DNA of 62,159 nt from assembly GCA_964578885.1 (NCBI GenBank), contig CAZOEO010000020.1, forward strand, positions 1 to 62,159, in the 5' to 3' direction. Made by a program: the position numbers and the translations under genes. The stretch is from CAZRHR01 sp964578885 (GTDB lineage: Bacteria; Bacteroidota; Bacteroidia; CAIKAF01). The notes below the pieces were generated by a model. It was not told where the DNA came from and ran no database searches. It saw only the letters and a program-made list of their open reading frames with translations. Positions within the stretch are counted from its first letter, which is position 1, and every line of letters starts with the position of its first letter. Below, in pieces: positions 19,105 through 28,129 of this stretch.

Positions 19105-20682
19105 TCAGGCAAATTTAGCAGCCACTTCCAGAGCTACTTTTTCCAAAACTCCGGTGATTTCATCGGAATATTCTCCTTTGCGCAGACGCTCCAGAATCTG
19201 GCTGTGATTGGCTTCCAACACGGTGAGATAGTCGTCTTGGAACTGGCGAACTTTGTTCACAGGAACATTGCGCAGCAGGTTTCTGGTTCCGGCGTAAATA
19301 ATAGCAATTTGCTTTTCTACAGACATCGGGTCGTATTGTCCTTGTTTCAGGATTTCTACGTTTCTGGCCCCTTTATCCAATACCATTTTGGTAGAAGCAT
19401 CCAGGTCTGAACCAAATTTGGCAAACGCTTCAAGTTCACGGAACTGAGCCTGGTCCAATTTAAGGGTACCAGCCACTTTTTTCATGGACTTAATCTGAGC
19501 GTTACCACCTACACGAGATACAGAAATACCTACGTTAATGGCAGGACGCACACCGGCATTGAACAGGTTTGACTCAAGGAAAATCTGTCCGTCGGTAATA
19601 GAAATAACGTTGGTCGGGATATATGCCGATACGTCACCCGCCTGGGTTTCGATGATCGGAAGGGCAGTAAGTGAACCACCACCTTTTACCACCGATTTCA
19701 GAGATTCAGGTAAATCGTTCATATTGGCTGCAATCTCATCTTTAGCGATGATTTTCGCAGCACGCTCCAGCAAGCGGGAGTGAAGATAGAACACGTCTCC
19801 GGGATAAGCTTCGCGTCCGGGTGGGCGACGCAGCAGAAGTGATACCTCACGGTAAGCCACGGCTTGTTTTGAAAGGTCATCATACACAATCAATGCAGGA
19901 CGACCGGTATCGCGGAAAAATTCACCGATAGCAGCCCCGGCAAAAGGAGCGTAGAACTGAAGCGGAGCAGGATCCGAAGCGGAAGCAGATACAATCACGG
20001 TGTAAGGCATGGCACCACGCTCTTCCAACGTTTTTGCAATTCCAGCAACGGTAGACGATTTCTGTCCTACGGCCACGTAGATACAAAAAACTGGCTCGCC
20101 TCTGTCGTAAAATTCTTTTTGGTTAATAATGGTATCGATGGCTACAGCCGTTTTACCGGTCTGGCGGTCACCAATAATTAATTCACGCTGACCACGACCA
20201 ATAGGAATCATGGCATCAATGGCCTTAATACCTGTTTGCAAAGGTTCATTAACCGGCTGACGGAAAATAACACCAGGTGCTTTACGCTCAAGTGGCATTT
20301 CGTACATATCCCCACCCATTGGGCCTTTGCCATCGATGGGCTCACCCAGGGTGTTGATAACGCGACCCAGCATACCTTCTCCTACTTTAATAGAAGCAAT
20401 ACGGCGGGTACGACGCACGGTGTCTCCTTCTTTTACACCTTTGGAAGGGCCTAAAAGTACGGCACCAATATTGTCTTCTTCAAGGTTCAATACGATTCCC
20501 ATTAAACCATTGGCGAATTCCACCAATTCTCCTGACTCCACGTGCTGAAGTCCATAGATGCGTGCTACACCATCTCCTACTTGAAGAACGGTGCCCACTT
20601 CTTCCAGTTGAGCTGTGCCACTTACACCAGCCAATTGCTGACGTAAAATTGCGGTAACCTCTGCGGGCTTAATTTCTGCCAT
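19105..20682 (-). CDS. atpA: F1Fo ATP synthase subunit alpha
   Basis: Protein of 525 residues with P-loop GDRQTGKTA, the LLRRPPGREAYPGDVFYLHSR-type block and the arginine-finger region (SVSRVGGNAQ). It binds non-catalytic nucleotide in the F1 head. It lies 18 bases upstream of atpG, and 32 bases separate it from the preceding secreted-protein gene, which interrupts the usual atpH-atpA order. Confidence 0.97.
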   Translation of the reverse strand: MAEIKPAEVTAILRQQLAGVSGTAQLEEVGTVLQVGDGVARIYGLQHVESGELVEFANGLMGIVLNLEEDNIGAVLLGPSKGVKEGDTVRRTRRIASIKVGEGMLGRVINTLGEPIDGKGPMGGDMYEMPLERKAPGVIFRQPVNEPLQTGIKAIDAMIPIGRGQRELIIGDRQTGKTAVAIDTIINQKEFYDRGEPVFCIYVAVGQKSSTVAGIAKTLEERGAMPYTVIVSASASDPAPLQFYAPFAGAAIGEFFRDTGRPALIVYDDLSKQAVAYREVSLLLRRPPGREAYPGDVFYLHSRLLERAAKIIAKDEIAANMNDLPESLKSVVKGGGSLTALPIIETQAGDVSAYIPTNVISITDGQIFLESNLFNAGVRPAINVGISVSRVGGNAQIKSMKKVAGTLKLDQAQFRELEAFAKFGSDLDASTKMVLDKGARNVEILKQGQYDPMSVEKQIAIIYAGTRNLLRNVPVNKVRQFQDDYLTVLEANHSQILERLRKGEYSDEITGVLEKVALEVAAKFA

Positions 20683-20714
20683 AACCCTTTATCGTTGTTA
20701 GCGTATTCAAAAAA

Positions 20715-21218
20715 TTATTCTGTTCCAGGCACGGTACAAGCTCTTCTGCCATAGCGGCGGATCAAACCATTACGCATGTCTGTATATGTAGTTCCGAAAC
20801 GTTCTGAAAAAACCCGCACATTCGCAGTATCCAGTCCGCCCGGCCAAATTAAATCGTTTCCGGCCAAATCCATGATTACCGTTTTCTTGTTGTACACCTC
20901 CGGAGCTTGCGTTTCGGCTGAACGCTTCATTGGAATAAACTGATATTCGAAAAAACGGATAATTCCTCTTGGATTCTTGGGATCATTGATCAGTTCAGGA
21001 TTAATGAACTGACGCATTTTCACTGTAAGCAATGTATCGCGGTTCACATTGGTGACAACGAAAAACTCGCCACCTTTGCCAGCTGACACATTCAAGACGT
21101 GTTCACCATCGAAAGTTACGACATCTCCTTTCACCTGAATGTTCCATGAAGATTGCGCAAAAACACCTGTGAAAGAGGAAAGGGCCACAAAAGCTACCCA
21201 AAGCATGCTGGATTTCAT
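20715..21218 (-). CDS. Secreted protein of unknown function inside the ATP synthase cluster
   Basis: Protein of 167 residues. ATG 21218 gives a clear signal peptide (MLWVAFVALSSFTGVFAQ) cut near residue 22; longer in-frame extensions upstream run into atpH. The mature part is mostly beta-type, starting SSWNIQVKGDVVTF, with VSAGKGGEFFVVTNVNRDT and RFFEYQFIPMKR. I do not recognise the family. It sits between atpH (91 bases) and atpA (32 bases). A TAnnTTTG box 27 bases upstream of the start may give it, atpA and atpG an internal promoter. A role in ATP synthase is not shown; export to the periplasm argues for another function. Confidence 0.8.
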   Translation of the reverse strand: MKSSMLWVAFVALSSFTGVFAQSSWNIQVKGDVVTFDGEHVLNVSAGKGGEFFVVTNVNRDTLLTVKMRQFINPELINDPKNPRGIIRFFEYQFIPMKRSAETQAPEVYNKKTVIMDLAGNDLIWPGGLDTANVRVFSERFGTTYTDMRNGLIRRYGRRACTVPGTE

Positions 21219-21244
21219 CTTGTTCAATTTTGAAGTAATGCCCT

Positions 21245-21252
21245 CAAATTTA
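21245..21252 (-). promoter_or_regulatory. Candidate internal -7 box in the ATP synthase cluster
   Basis: On the minus strand TAAATTTG matches TAnnTTTG, 27 bases before the secreted-protein start and after the atpH stop. Confidence 0.4.
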
Positions 21253-21309
21253 CAAGGAATATGCCAGAACTGCAGTATGCTACTTTTGGATGCGCCCATG
21301 GTGGTCAGT

Positions 21310-21882
21310 TTACAGTTTTGGGGTGTAAAGATTCGTAGAAAACTGCTGACGTAAATCCGCCAATCTTCTGGAAATGCTGGCATCTACTTCACGGTCGCCC
21401 ACACGTACCACAAGACCTCCAATAAGTTGTGGATCTACTTTTTCAACCAGGCGTACTTCCTTACAACCTTTGGCGAAAGAAGCATTTTTCACGATGGCCA
21501 TCACTTCCGTTTTTTGCGCGTCGGAAAGTGCCGTAGCTGATTTTACTTCGGCCAACAAAATGCCTTCATGTTTTAAATGGAGCACTTCATAGGCTTCCGC
21601 GATTTCACCCAATAGCCGTTCTCTGCGGGAAGTCACCAGTTTATCTAAAAACAACTGCACCAAGGCTGGCACATTTTGTGCAAACATGGCCTGCATTACT
21701 TCCTTTTTTTTCCCGATAGGAACTACGGGATTTCGGAGAAAAGCGCGCCATTCGGGAGAGTCGTCATACACACGGGAAATTCCCTGCATGGCAGACTGAA
21801 CGTTTGCCTTTTCCCCTTGCTCTACAGCCAACCCAAACAGTGCTTCAGCATAACGGGAGGCCACTACGGAATATCCTTTCAT
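21310..21882 (-). CDS. atpH: F1Fo ATP synthase subunit delta
   Basis: Peripheral-stalk subunit of 190 residues. N-terminal VASRYAEALFGLAVEQG and C-terminal KVDPQLIGGLVVRVGDREVD are the conserved ends of the delta/OSCP family, joining the b subunits to the F1 head. It follows atpF after 8 bases. Stop and start contexts give no sign of damage. Confidence 0.95.
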   Translation of the reverse strand: MKGYSVVASRYAEALFGLAVEQGEKANVQSAMQGISRVYDDSPEWRAFLRNPVVPIGKKKEVMQAMFAQNVPALVQLFLDKLVTSRRERLLGEIAEAYEVLHLKHEGILLAEVKSATALSDAQKTEVMAIVKNASFAKGCKEVRLVEKVDPQLIGGLVVRVGDREVDASISRRLADLRQQFSTNLYTPKL

Positions 21883-21890
21883 AGGGCCTT

Positions 21891-22385
21891 TTAGTTAAGC
21901 GTAATATCTTTAATGGCTTCGTCTACCACCGTTTTTTGGCGGTCGGAGCTTGCCAATTCAGCTTTTAGCACACGCTCGGCAATGTCAATGGAAAGAGAGG
22001 CCACCTGATTCCGTAAATCAGTCATGGCTTGCATTTTCTCGTTCCGAATGGCCTCACGGGCTTGTTCTAATTGTTGCGCAGCTTCCTGGGCAGCACGATT
22101 TTTTGCTTCTGCGATCATTTGCTCCCCTTTTTCACGCGCATGACGCAACATTTCGTCGCGCTCTTTGCGGGCTTCAGCCAGCAATTGCTCATTGGAAGCA
22201 GTAAGTTCTTTCATCCGCTGTTCCGCCGCTTTGGCCGCAGAAAGCGCATTAGAGATAGACTCTTCACGCTGCTTTAAGGAAGTCAGAATGGTTTTCCATG
22301 CAAACTTGCGCAGCACCAAAAGGAGGACCAGAAAAGAAAGGGTCATCCAAAAAACAAGACCAACACTAGGATTTAACAATTCCAT
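21891..22385 (-). CDS. atpF: F1Fo ATP synthase subunit b
   Basis: Protein of 164 residues: one N-terminal membrane helix (LVFWMTLSFLVLLLVLRKFAW), then a long charged coiled coil rich in Ala, Glu, Lys and Arg. This is the standard b subunit of the peripheral stalk. Located between atpE (82 bases) and atpH (8 bases). Confidence 0.95.
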   Translation of the reverse strand: MELLNPSVGLVFWMTLSFLVLLLVLRKFAWKTILTSLKQREESISNALSAAKAAEQRMKELTASNEQLLAEARKERDEMLRHAREKGEQMIAEAKNRAAQEAAQQLEQAREAIRNEKMQAMTDLRNQVASLSIDIAERVLKAELASSDRQKTVVDEAIKDITLN

Positions 22386-22467
22386 AGCCGAAAATTCTCA
22401 TTCAATTTTTTAAAAAATACAGACTCCCTGCCGGCCAACCGCCGTTTACAGGGAATCTGTAAAAGAT

Positions 22468-22713
22468 TTAGGCATTCATCGCCAAGAAGCAAATAACTGC
22501 TCCGAAGAGGGCAACACCTTCGATGAAGGCAGCCAATACGATAGATGCGCCGCGAATATCATTCGCAGCTTCAGGCTGACGGGCGATACTTTCAGCCGCT
22601 TTTCCGCCAATCTGGCCAATGCCAAGTCCGGCGCCAATGGCTACCATTCCGGCTCCGATACCTGCCCCGATAGGACCATAGCCTTCGAGAATTACATTCA
22701 GCAAATTTGCCAT
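22468..22713 (-). CDS. atpE: F1Fo ATP synthase subunit c
   Basis: Proteolipid of 81 residues with two membrane helices. The first is Gly/Ala-rich (GAGIGAGMVAIGAGLGIG), the loop is ARQPEA, and the second holds the ion-binding glutamate in AAFIEGVALFG. It forms the rotating membrane ring. I cannot tell proton from sodium specificity with confidence. Confidence 0.95.
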   Translation of the reverse strand: MANLLNVILEGYGPIGAGIGAGMVAIGAGLGIGQIGGKAAESIARQPEAANDIRGASIVLAAFIEGVALFGAVICFLAMNA

Positions 22714-22740
22714 GATGTGTTTGGTTTATAGATAAATGAA

Positions 22741-23916
22741 TCAGTGTGCATGTGAAGTTCCGTGGTCTTCATGGTGGTGGTGCTCCTCTACCGCTGCACC
22801 CAACATCAGAGATGCAAGCAGGGTAAAGATATACGCCTGAATGGCGGCAACCAACAATTCCAGGGTAAACATGGCCACGGAAAAAAGTGATGTGAGCAAT
22901 CCAACGCCGAAACCTAAGGCCGGACTGGACGAAAAGGCGAACGTAATACCAATGATGCTCATGATAATAATGTGCCCCGCCGTGATGTTCGCAAATAGAC
23001 GAATCATCAGAGAAAAAGGTTTGGTAAACAGACCGATGAATTCAATCACGGCCAAAATAATTTTTACCGGAACGGGAACGCCGGGAAACCAAAAAATATG
23101 CCCCCAGAAATTTTTATTGCCATTCCATACCTGCACCACCATCACCATGAATGCGAGGGTGAACGTTACGGCAATATTTCCGGTTACGTTTAAACCGCCT
23201 AAGAACGGCACCAATCCGAGCAGATTACTCATCCAGATAAAGAAGAAAACGGTGAGTAAGTAGGGTAAAAAGCGCTGATAATGCTTTTCGCCAATGGCTG
23301 GTTTTACCACTTCATCACGAACAAACATCACCAAAGGTTCAATCGCATTTTGTAGCCCTTTAGGTGCTTCGCCTTCTCTGCCCACATATTTTTTTGCGAC
23401 AGAGGTGAAAAGGAAAATCAACAGGGCCATGGCCAGGAAAATACCGAATACATTCTTGGTCACAGAAAAATTATAGAAGACGTTGGGATTGCCGGTGAAT
23501 AAGTCGGTAAGTCGTGCCTCATGTTTTCCTATGACATGACCCGCCTCGTCATGGGTCATTTCTCCGTTGGTCAAATTAGGAATAACCAATTTGCCATGGT
23601 GAGAATAATACTTTCCACGCACCAAACCGTGGGCATGGTGAAAAGCTGCCGAAGAGAAAATATCTAAACCTACGCCGGGTTCATAAATAATCACAGGCAA
23701 AGGAATAGACACATCACCAATGATATGTAAACCCAAATCATCTGAAACGTGATGGATGATTTCTGCCGAACCAAAGGCATTTTCCTCCGTGGCGTGGTGG
23801 TCTTCCGTGGAAGTTTGGGCGTGATGCAGACTATCTGAATGCTGAGCCGACAAACTTCCAGCAAACATCACGATACCAAGAACAAAAAATAATTTTCGAA
23901 AATTTATACGGGACAT
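22741..23916 (-). CDS. atpB: F1Fo ATP synthase subunit a
   Basis: Membrane subunit of 391 residues, longer than the enterobacterial protein. It has an N-terminal signal-like segment (FFVLGIVMFAGSLSAQ) and a ~110-residue His-rich extra-membrane domain, then the transmembrane core with the essential arginine in MIRLFANITAGH. The C-terminus is a histidine-rich tail (HHHHEDHGTSHAH). The extended N-terminus is common in Bacteroidota. It is the first gene of the cluster, with a TAnnTTTG box upstream. Confidence 0.95.
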   Translation of the reverse strand: MSRINFRKLFFVLGIVMFAGSLSAQHSDSLHHAQTSTEDHHATEENAFGSAEIIHHVSDDLGLHIIGDVSIPLPVIIYEPGVGLDIFSSAAFHHAHGLVRGKYYSHHGKLVIPNLTNGEMTHDEAGHVIGKHEARLTDLFTGNPNVFYNFSVTKNVFGIFLAMALLIFLFTSVAKKYVGREGEAPKGLQNAIEPLVMFVRDEVVKPAIGEKHYQRFLPYLLTVFFFIWMSNLLGLVPFLGGLNVTGNIAVTFTLAFMVMVVQVWNGNKNFWGHIFWFPGVPVPVKIILAVIEFIGLFTKPFSLMIRLFANITAGHIIIMSIIGITFAFSSSPALGFGVGLLTSLFSVAMFTLELLVAAIQAYIFTLLASLMLGAAVEEHHHHEDHGTSHAH

Positions 23917-23935
23917 GCCTTCTGGATTTCGGGGG

Positions 23936-23943
23936 CAAAAGTA
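23936..23943 (-). promoter_or_regulatory. Candidate -7 box for the ATP synthase cluster
   Basis: Minus-strand TACTTTTG fits TAnnTTTG, 19 bases upstream of atpB. A TTGACT lies 13 bases further upstream and may be a -33-like element. The spacing is shorter than the usual Bacteroidota promoter. Confidence 0.5.
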
Positions 23944-24115
23944 GGAATATTAAAGTCAATTCCTACCCATTATGTCTATATTCTTTTTTTACTCTGTTTA
24001 TCAGGTGATTAATTTTGATTTTTTTCGTGTTTAAATCCGCCGGATGCTCAACGCCTTCCACCCTTTGAAAACCGACAATTGTTCGTAAATTTCCGATGAT
24101 TTAATTTAAACTGCA

Positions 24116-25690
24116 ATGCTACGTATTTCCTTTTTCCTTGTTGCCATGTTGGGCCTTGGTCTTTCCCATGGTCAAGGGGTAAAAATTTCCACCACACCCG
24201 GATCGCCTCATGGCTCTGCTGGTTTAGAAGTTGATTTTACCGATAAAGGATTTTTGCTTCCCCGGCTCACCACGGTTCAAAGGAACACCATTTCCAATCC
24301 GACGCCGGGTTTAGAAATTTACAATATCACGTCAGAATGTGTGGAAGTGTATTTTCCCACCGGCTGGCGGCCGTCGGTTTGCGCATGTTCGGCACCACCG
24401 GCCACGCCTGCACAGATTCAATTTCCTTCCGGCGGCATTTGTCCCGGACAAACCGATACCTTTCAGGTTTCGCCGGTAGCTGGTGCCAGTACCTACACCT
24501 GGACGCTTCCATCTGGTGCCATATTGGTGTCTGGACAGGGAACACCGCAAGTGGTGATTAGTTTTCCGACTCCCGTTACCGGAAACCTAAGTGTCGTTGC
24601 AGCCAATACGTGCGGAAACGCATCGCCTCTGGCCACAGCGATTTCCATCGTCAATCCTGCGCCAACCATCACCACGACACCAAGCTTTTTAGGCACCAAT
24701 CAGAACATTAGTTTTCAAGCCAATACCACGGCGACCAATTATGTATGGACGTTTCAAAACGGCACACCGGCCAGCTCAGTTTCTGCCAGTCCGGTGGTGC
24801 AATGGAGCTCCGCCGGTACGTATCAAGTGACCGTGATTGCCACCAATGCTGCGGGCTGTTCAGACAGTGCCACCACCAATGTCACAGTGAATCCTTGCGG
24901 CGTAGTTACAGGAAGTCAAACCTTTAATTACAACGGAAGTGTGCAAACCTGGACCGTGCCACCTTGCGTTACCCAGGCCACATTTCGGGTTTGGGCGGCC
25001 TCTGGCGGCGGAAGCAGCACCGGCGGCAATGGTCAATCTGGTCGTGGCGGCTACACAGAAGGCGTACTCCAGGTGACACCAGGCGAAGTGTATTATGTTT
25101 ATGTAGGCCAGCAAGGCGGAGTCAGTTCCACGTCAACGCCCACGTTTAATGCCTTTAACGGCGGAGGATTTGGAAATGGACTTTCGTCCAGCTTTCAGGC
25201 GGCGGGCGGCGGAGGCGCATCCGACATTCGTTTTGGCGGACAAACCCTGGCCGATCGCATTCTCATTTCCGGAGGCGGTGGCGGAGGACATATCAATTAC
25301 GACAGTAATCGACGCGGTGGAGCAGGCGGCGGACTTACCGGAGGAAATGGCGGCTCCAATAATGGCGTGAACGCCGGAGGAACAGGAGGCACGCAATCCG
25401 CCGGAGGCGTAGGCGGACAATACGGCGGTCAGGCCGGAAGTTTAGGGCAAGGCGGCAATGGTGTAGGCGATCCGGTTGGCGGAGGCGGACCATGCTGTGC
25501 TGGTGGCGGAGGCGGCGGATATTACGGCGGCGGCGGCGGAAACCACTCCGGTGCAGGCGGCGGCTCCAGTTATGCATCCGGACATCCCGGCAGCATCCCA
25601 GCCACACATGTTTCAGGTAAAATCTTCACCAACACCGTGATGCAACAAGGCATTCAACACGGAAATGGCCAGGTGATTATTCAGTGGTAA
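24116..25690 (+). CDS. Secreted glycine-rich protein with PKD-like domains (paralogue of 42847-44217)
   Basis: Protein of 524 residues with a signal peptide (LVAMLGLGLSHGQ). Residues ~22-85 carry the module GVKISTTPGSPHGSAGLEV..KGFLLPRLTTVQRN..NPTPGLEIYN, a short N-terminal unit frequent in Bacteroidota surface proteins. Residues ~95-265 hold two Ig/PKD-like domains (GASTYTWTLPSG, ATNYVWTFQNG, YQVTVIATNAAG). The last ~250 residues are very Gly-rich (GGGGGG runs with periodic YYGG, SGAGGGSS), a lectin-like or structural glycine-rich domain of unknown role. No CHU_C domain is visible at the end. It is probably exported and surface-associated. GGCGGAGG codon runs make several long shadow frames on the other strand. 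Confidence 0.8.
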   Translation: MLRISFFLVAMLGLGLSHGQGVKISTTPGSPHGSAGLEVDFTDKGFLLPRLTTVQRNTISNPTPGLEIYNITSECVEVYFPTGWRPSVCACSAPPATPAQIQFPSGGICPGQTDTFQVSPVAGASTYTWTLPSGAILVSGQGTPQVVISFPTPVTGNLSVVAANTCGNASPLATAISIVNPAPTITTTPSFLGTNQNISFQANTTATNYVWTFQNGTPASSVSASPVVQWSSAGTYQVTVIATNAAGCSDSATTNVTVNPCGVVTGSQTFNYNGSVQTWTVPPCVTQATFRVWAASGGGSSTGGNGQSGRGGYTEGVLQVTPGEVYYVYVGQQGGVSSTSTPTFNAFNGGGFGNGLSSSFQAAGGGGASDIRFGGQTLADRILISGGGGGGHINYDSNRRGGAGGGLTGGNGGSNNGVNAGGTGGTQSAGGVGGQYGGQAGSLGQGGNGVGDPVGGGGPCCAGGGGGGYYGGGGGNHSGAGGGSSYASGHPGSIPATHVSGKIFTNTVMQQGIQHGNGQVIIQW

Positions 25691-25808
25691 TTTTACCCGG
25701 GCCAAAAGAAAAAACGGAGAAAAGAAAAGGACAGCAAGGATGACGGCCAAGGTATTTCCAGCAAAAAAAACGACTTTTGCCCTTTGAATTGCTCCAAACA
25801 GCAGAAAA

Positions 25809-27104
25809 ATGAAGCCCAATTATAACTTACTGGACGAACTCCAGTGGCGCGGAATGGTGCAAGACGCCATGCCCGGCACACGTGAGCTCCTGGACGAACA
25901 ATGCATTTCCGGATATATCGGATTCGATCCCACGGCAGATTCCTTGCATGTAGGCCATTTGGTCCAGATTATGCTGCTCATGCATTTGCAGCGGGCGGGG
26001 CATTCGCCCATTGCGCTCGTGGGCGGAGCTACCGGAATGGTAGGAGATCCATCCGGAAAATCTCAAGAAAGAAATTTATTGGATGCAGAAACCCTCGCCA
26101 AAAATGTGGCAGGAGTGGAACAACAGCTTCGTCTTTTTTTAACTTTTGGCCCGGGCCCCGGCCAGGCAAAACTAACCAACAATTACGATTGGTTTCAGCA
26201 GATGGGCTTCATCGATTTCATCCGAGATGTGGGTAAACATATTTCGGTGAACTATATGATGGCCAAAGATTCCGTGAAAAAACGACTGGAAACGGGGCTT
26301 TCTTTCACCGAATTCACCTATCAGCTGCTTCAAGGTTACGATTTTTATTATTTGTACACCCAGCATCAGTGTCGTTTACAAATGGGAGGCGCAGACCAGT
26401 GGGGCAATATGACCACCGGAACGGAATTGATTCGCAGAAAGGCGGGTGGCGAAGCCTTTGCTTTTACCACGCCGCTGATTACCAAGGCAGATGGCACCAA
26501 GTTTGGAAAAACGGAAAAAGGAGCCGTTTGGCTGGATCCCAAACGAACCAGTCCGTATGAATTCTACCAGTTTTGGCTCAGAACCACGGATGTAGATGCC
26601 GCCAGGTACATACGTATTTTCACCTTTTTAACCCGTGAAGAGGTAGAAGCGTTGGAAGCCGAACATGCCGAAGCGCCACATGCCCTGGCTTTACAAAAAG
26701 CACTGGCACAAGAAATTACGGCTCGGGTTCACGGACAAAAAGCACTGGAACTGGCACTTACCACCACCGATTTCTTATTTGGGAAAGGCACCACCGAGCA
26801 GTTGAAGTCCTTCTCCCCGGAAGAAATTATGCAAGTCTTTCAGGGCGTTCCTGTGCATCCCGTGAGTGCAGCTACGTTCAAAGAAATCCAGGACCTCACC
26901 GAATTGTTGGCGGTACACACGCCCGTTTTTCCATCGAAAGGAGAAGCACGCCGCATGTTGCAGGCCAATGGAGTGTCTATCAACAAAGAAAAAGTAAGTA
27001 GCGACTGGAAACCAGGGCCTCAGGACTTGTTGCAAGACCAGTATTTATTGGTACAAAAAGGAAAGAAAGAATATCATTTGCTGATTATCCAGGACCATGC
27101 CTAA
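25809..27104 (+). CDS. tyrS: Tyrosyl-tRNA synthetase
   Basis: Class I aminoacyl-tRNA synthetase of 431 residues. HIGH-type motif HVGH is at residues 47-50; the tyrosine-binding QLLQGYDFYYL and QMGGADQWGN, and the KMSKS-type loop TKFGKT, follow. An S4-like RNA-binding domain occupies the C-terminus (SKGEARRMLQANGVSIN). The stop overlaps the start of the next gene by 8 bases. Confidence 0.97.
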   Translation: MKPNYNLLDELQWRGMVQDAMPGTRELLDEQCISGYIGFDPTADSLHVGHLVQIMLLMHLQRAGHSPIALVGGATGMVGDPSGKSQERNLLDAETLAKNVAGVEQQLRLFLTFGPGPGQAKLTNNYDWFQQMGFIDFIRDVGKHISVNYMMAKDSVKKRLETGLSFTEFTYQLLQGYDFYYLYTQHQCRLQMGGADQWGNMTTGTELIRRKAGGEAFAFTTPLITKADGTKFGKTEKGAVWLDPKRTSPYEFYQFWLRTTDVDAARYIRIFTFLTREEVEALEAEHAEAPHALALQKALAQEITARVHGQKALELALTTTDFLFGKGTTEQLKSFSPEEIMQVFQGVPVHPVSAATFKEIQDLTELLAVHTPVFPSKGEARRMLQANGVSINKEKVSSDWKPGPQDLLQDQYLLVQKGKKEYHLLIIQDHA

Positions 27105-27519
27105 TCCCTTCGTTTTACCCGAAACCTACATGCTTGGCGACGAGCAGGCGTTCGACGCATATTATCAGATTTGCGATTTACCCGATCGCAATCTCATAGA
27201 AAGTTATTTACTGACCCAGGACGCGCCGGATTATTCTGATGGTATGGGCATTTTGGTGGCGGCAGAAATGATTGCAGCAGGATTAGGGAAACCCACCAAG
27301 GCTTTTCCCATGGCAGACGATCCGGAAGACCAGGACATTACTCCCGAAGATTTAGCGCCCCTGATCGACGAAGATTTGCGCCAACTGGCAGCGGACAAAT
27401 TGCGCGTGCTGTTGACCCATCCTGAGTCTGAGTTGATGCAAATATGGACGGAAAGAAAAGAAGCCAGGTTGTGGGTGAATCATGTGCAGGGGTTGTTGGA
27501 GGTGTTGGAGGAGGGGTAG
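27097..27519 (+). CDS. DUF4259-like small protein
   Basis: Acidic protein of 140 residues. GDEQAFDAYY, a central VAAEMIAAGLGKPTKAFP and a C-terminal ESELMQIWTERKEARLWVNHVQGLLEVL resemble the DUF4259 family, whose function is unknown and which is often found as a stand-alone gene. The start overlaps the tyrS stop by 8 bases, so it is translationally coupled to tyrS. This may be a chance gene neighbour. Family assignment is from motif memory. Confidence 0.65.
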   Translation: MPNPFVLPETYMLGDEQAFDAYYQICDLPDRNLIESYLLTQDAPDYSDGMGILVAAEMIAAGLGKPTKAFPMADDPEDQDITPEDLAPLIDEDLRQLAADKLRVLLTHPESELMQIWTERKEARLWVNHVQGLLEVLEEG

Positions 27520-27530
27520 AAAAGGGGAAA

Positions 27531-27659
27531 TTATCCAACCCTCAGTTTTGCGGCGTCATTCCATAAATAATGAGGCCATGGTTCGTTGAGTTCTGATATG
27601 ATAATCATCGGTTTAGCCTCGTCATCATCCTTTAGATAGCCTTCGTCATCATAATCCAT
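27531..27659 (-). CDS. Micro-ORF, 42 residues, acidic
   Basis: A frame MDYDDEGYLK...MIIISELNEPWPHYL...KLRVG ends at TAA 27531-27533, convergent with the DUF4259-like gene. Composition looks protein-like (acidic start, aromatic-rich end), but no family is recognised. It lies just inside a solitary IS3-like terminal repeat (27719-27744), so it may be the tail of a lost gene or a tiny real one. Confidence 0.3.
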   Translation of the reverse strand: MDYDDEGYLKDDDEAKPMIIISELNEPWPHYLWNDAAKLRVG

Positions 27660-27718
27660 GGTATTTCCTTGTCCATCATTGGCTTTTCTCTAATAAGCAG
27701 CAAGGTTTTATTAAAAAA

Positions 27719-27744
27719 CTGTTCAAAATTTGGGGGAGGTTACA
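27719..27744 (-). repeat. Solitary IS3-like terminal inverted repeat
   Basis: The minus strand reads TGTAACCTCCCCCAAATTTT then GAACAG. It matches 25 of 26 bases with the IS end at 62107-62132. No transposase gene or second end is found next to it, so it is a relic. Confidence 0.65.
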
Positions 27745-28129
27745 AATACACAGGGGTTCTTTTCGTGGAAGTCTTTTCACTGGAGCGCACAAAAGAAGAA
27801 TTTCATACTCAAATGTCGACTTAATTTAATCCGTTAAGTCATTGATGATAAAACGATACGGGTGCATCAGGTGCGAAATAAGGGAGTGGATTTGTAACCA
27901 ATCGGGGAGCTACTCCCTTTTTACTCACTTAAATGAAGAGGTTTTACCAATTTGTATTACCACACCATTTTGAATGCACTTGAATAAAATCGGTTGGTGA
28001 TAAAGCCAGCGAAGCGACCCTTAGATGCAGTGCTGACGGAGATTTCCCGCCAGCGACATCTGGGAGTCGCTTCGTGTGCTGACGAATGACCCTTAAACAG
28101 GGACATCCGGGTGAGCCGTGAAGGGCTCA
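27745..28129. other. Non-coding stretch between IS relic and ssrA
   Basis: No gene. It contains GGGAGT...ACTCCC followed by T5 near 27880-27930, the REP-like hairpin at 28010-28074, and a small hairpin GAGCC/GGCTC at 28113-28128 just past the 3' end of ssrA. Confidence 0.6.
28010..28074. repeat. REP-like long imperfect hairpin
   Basis: Outer arms 28010-28027 (starts CGAAGCGACCC) and 28057-28074 (ends GTCGCTTCG) pair with few mismatches. An inner stem GCTGACGG/CCGCCAGC adds a second level. It is a nested, GC-rich palindrome typical of repetitive extragenic elements. Confidence 0.65.
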
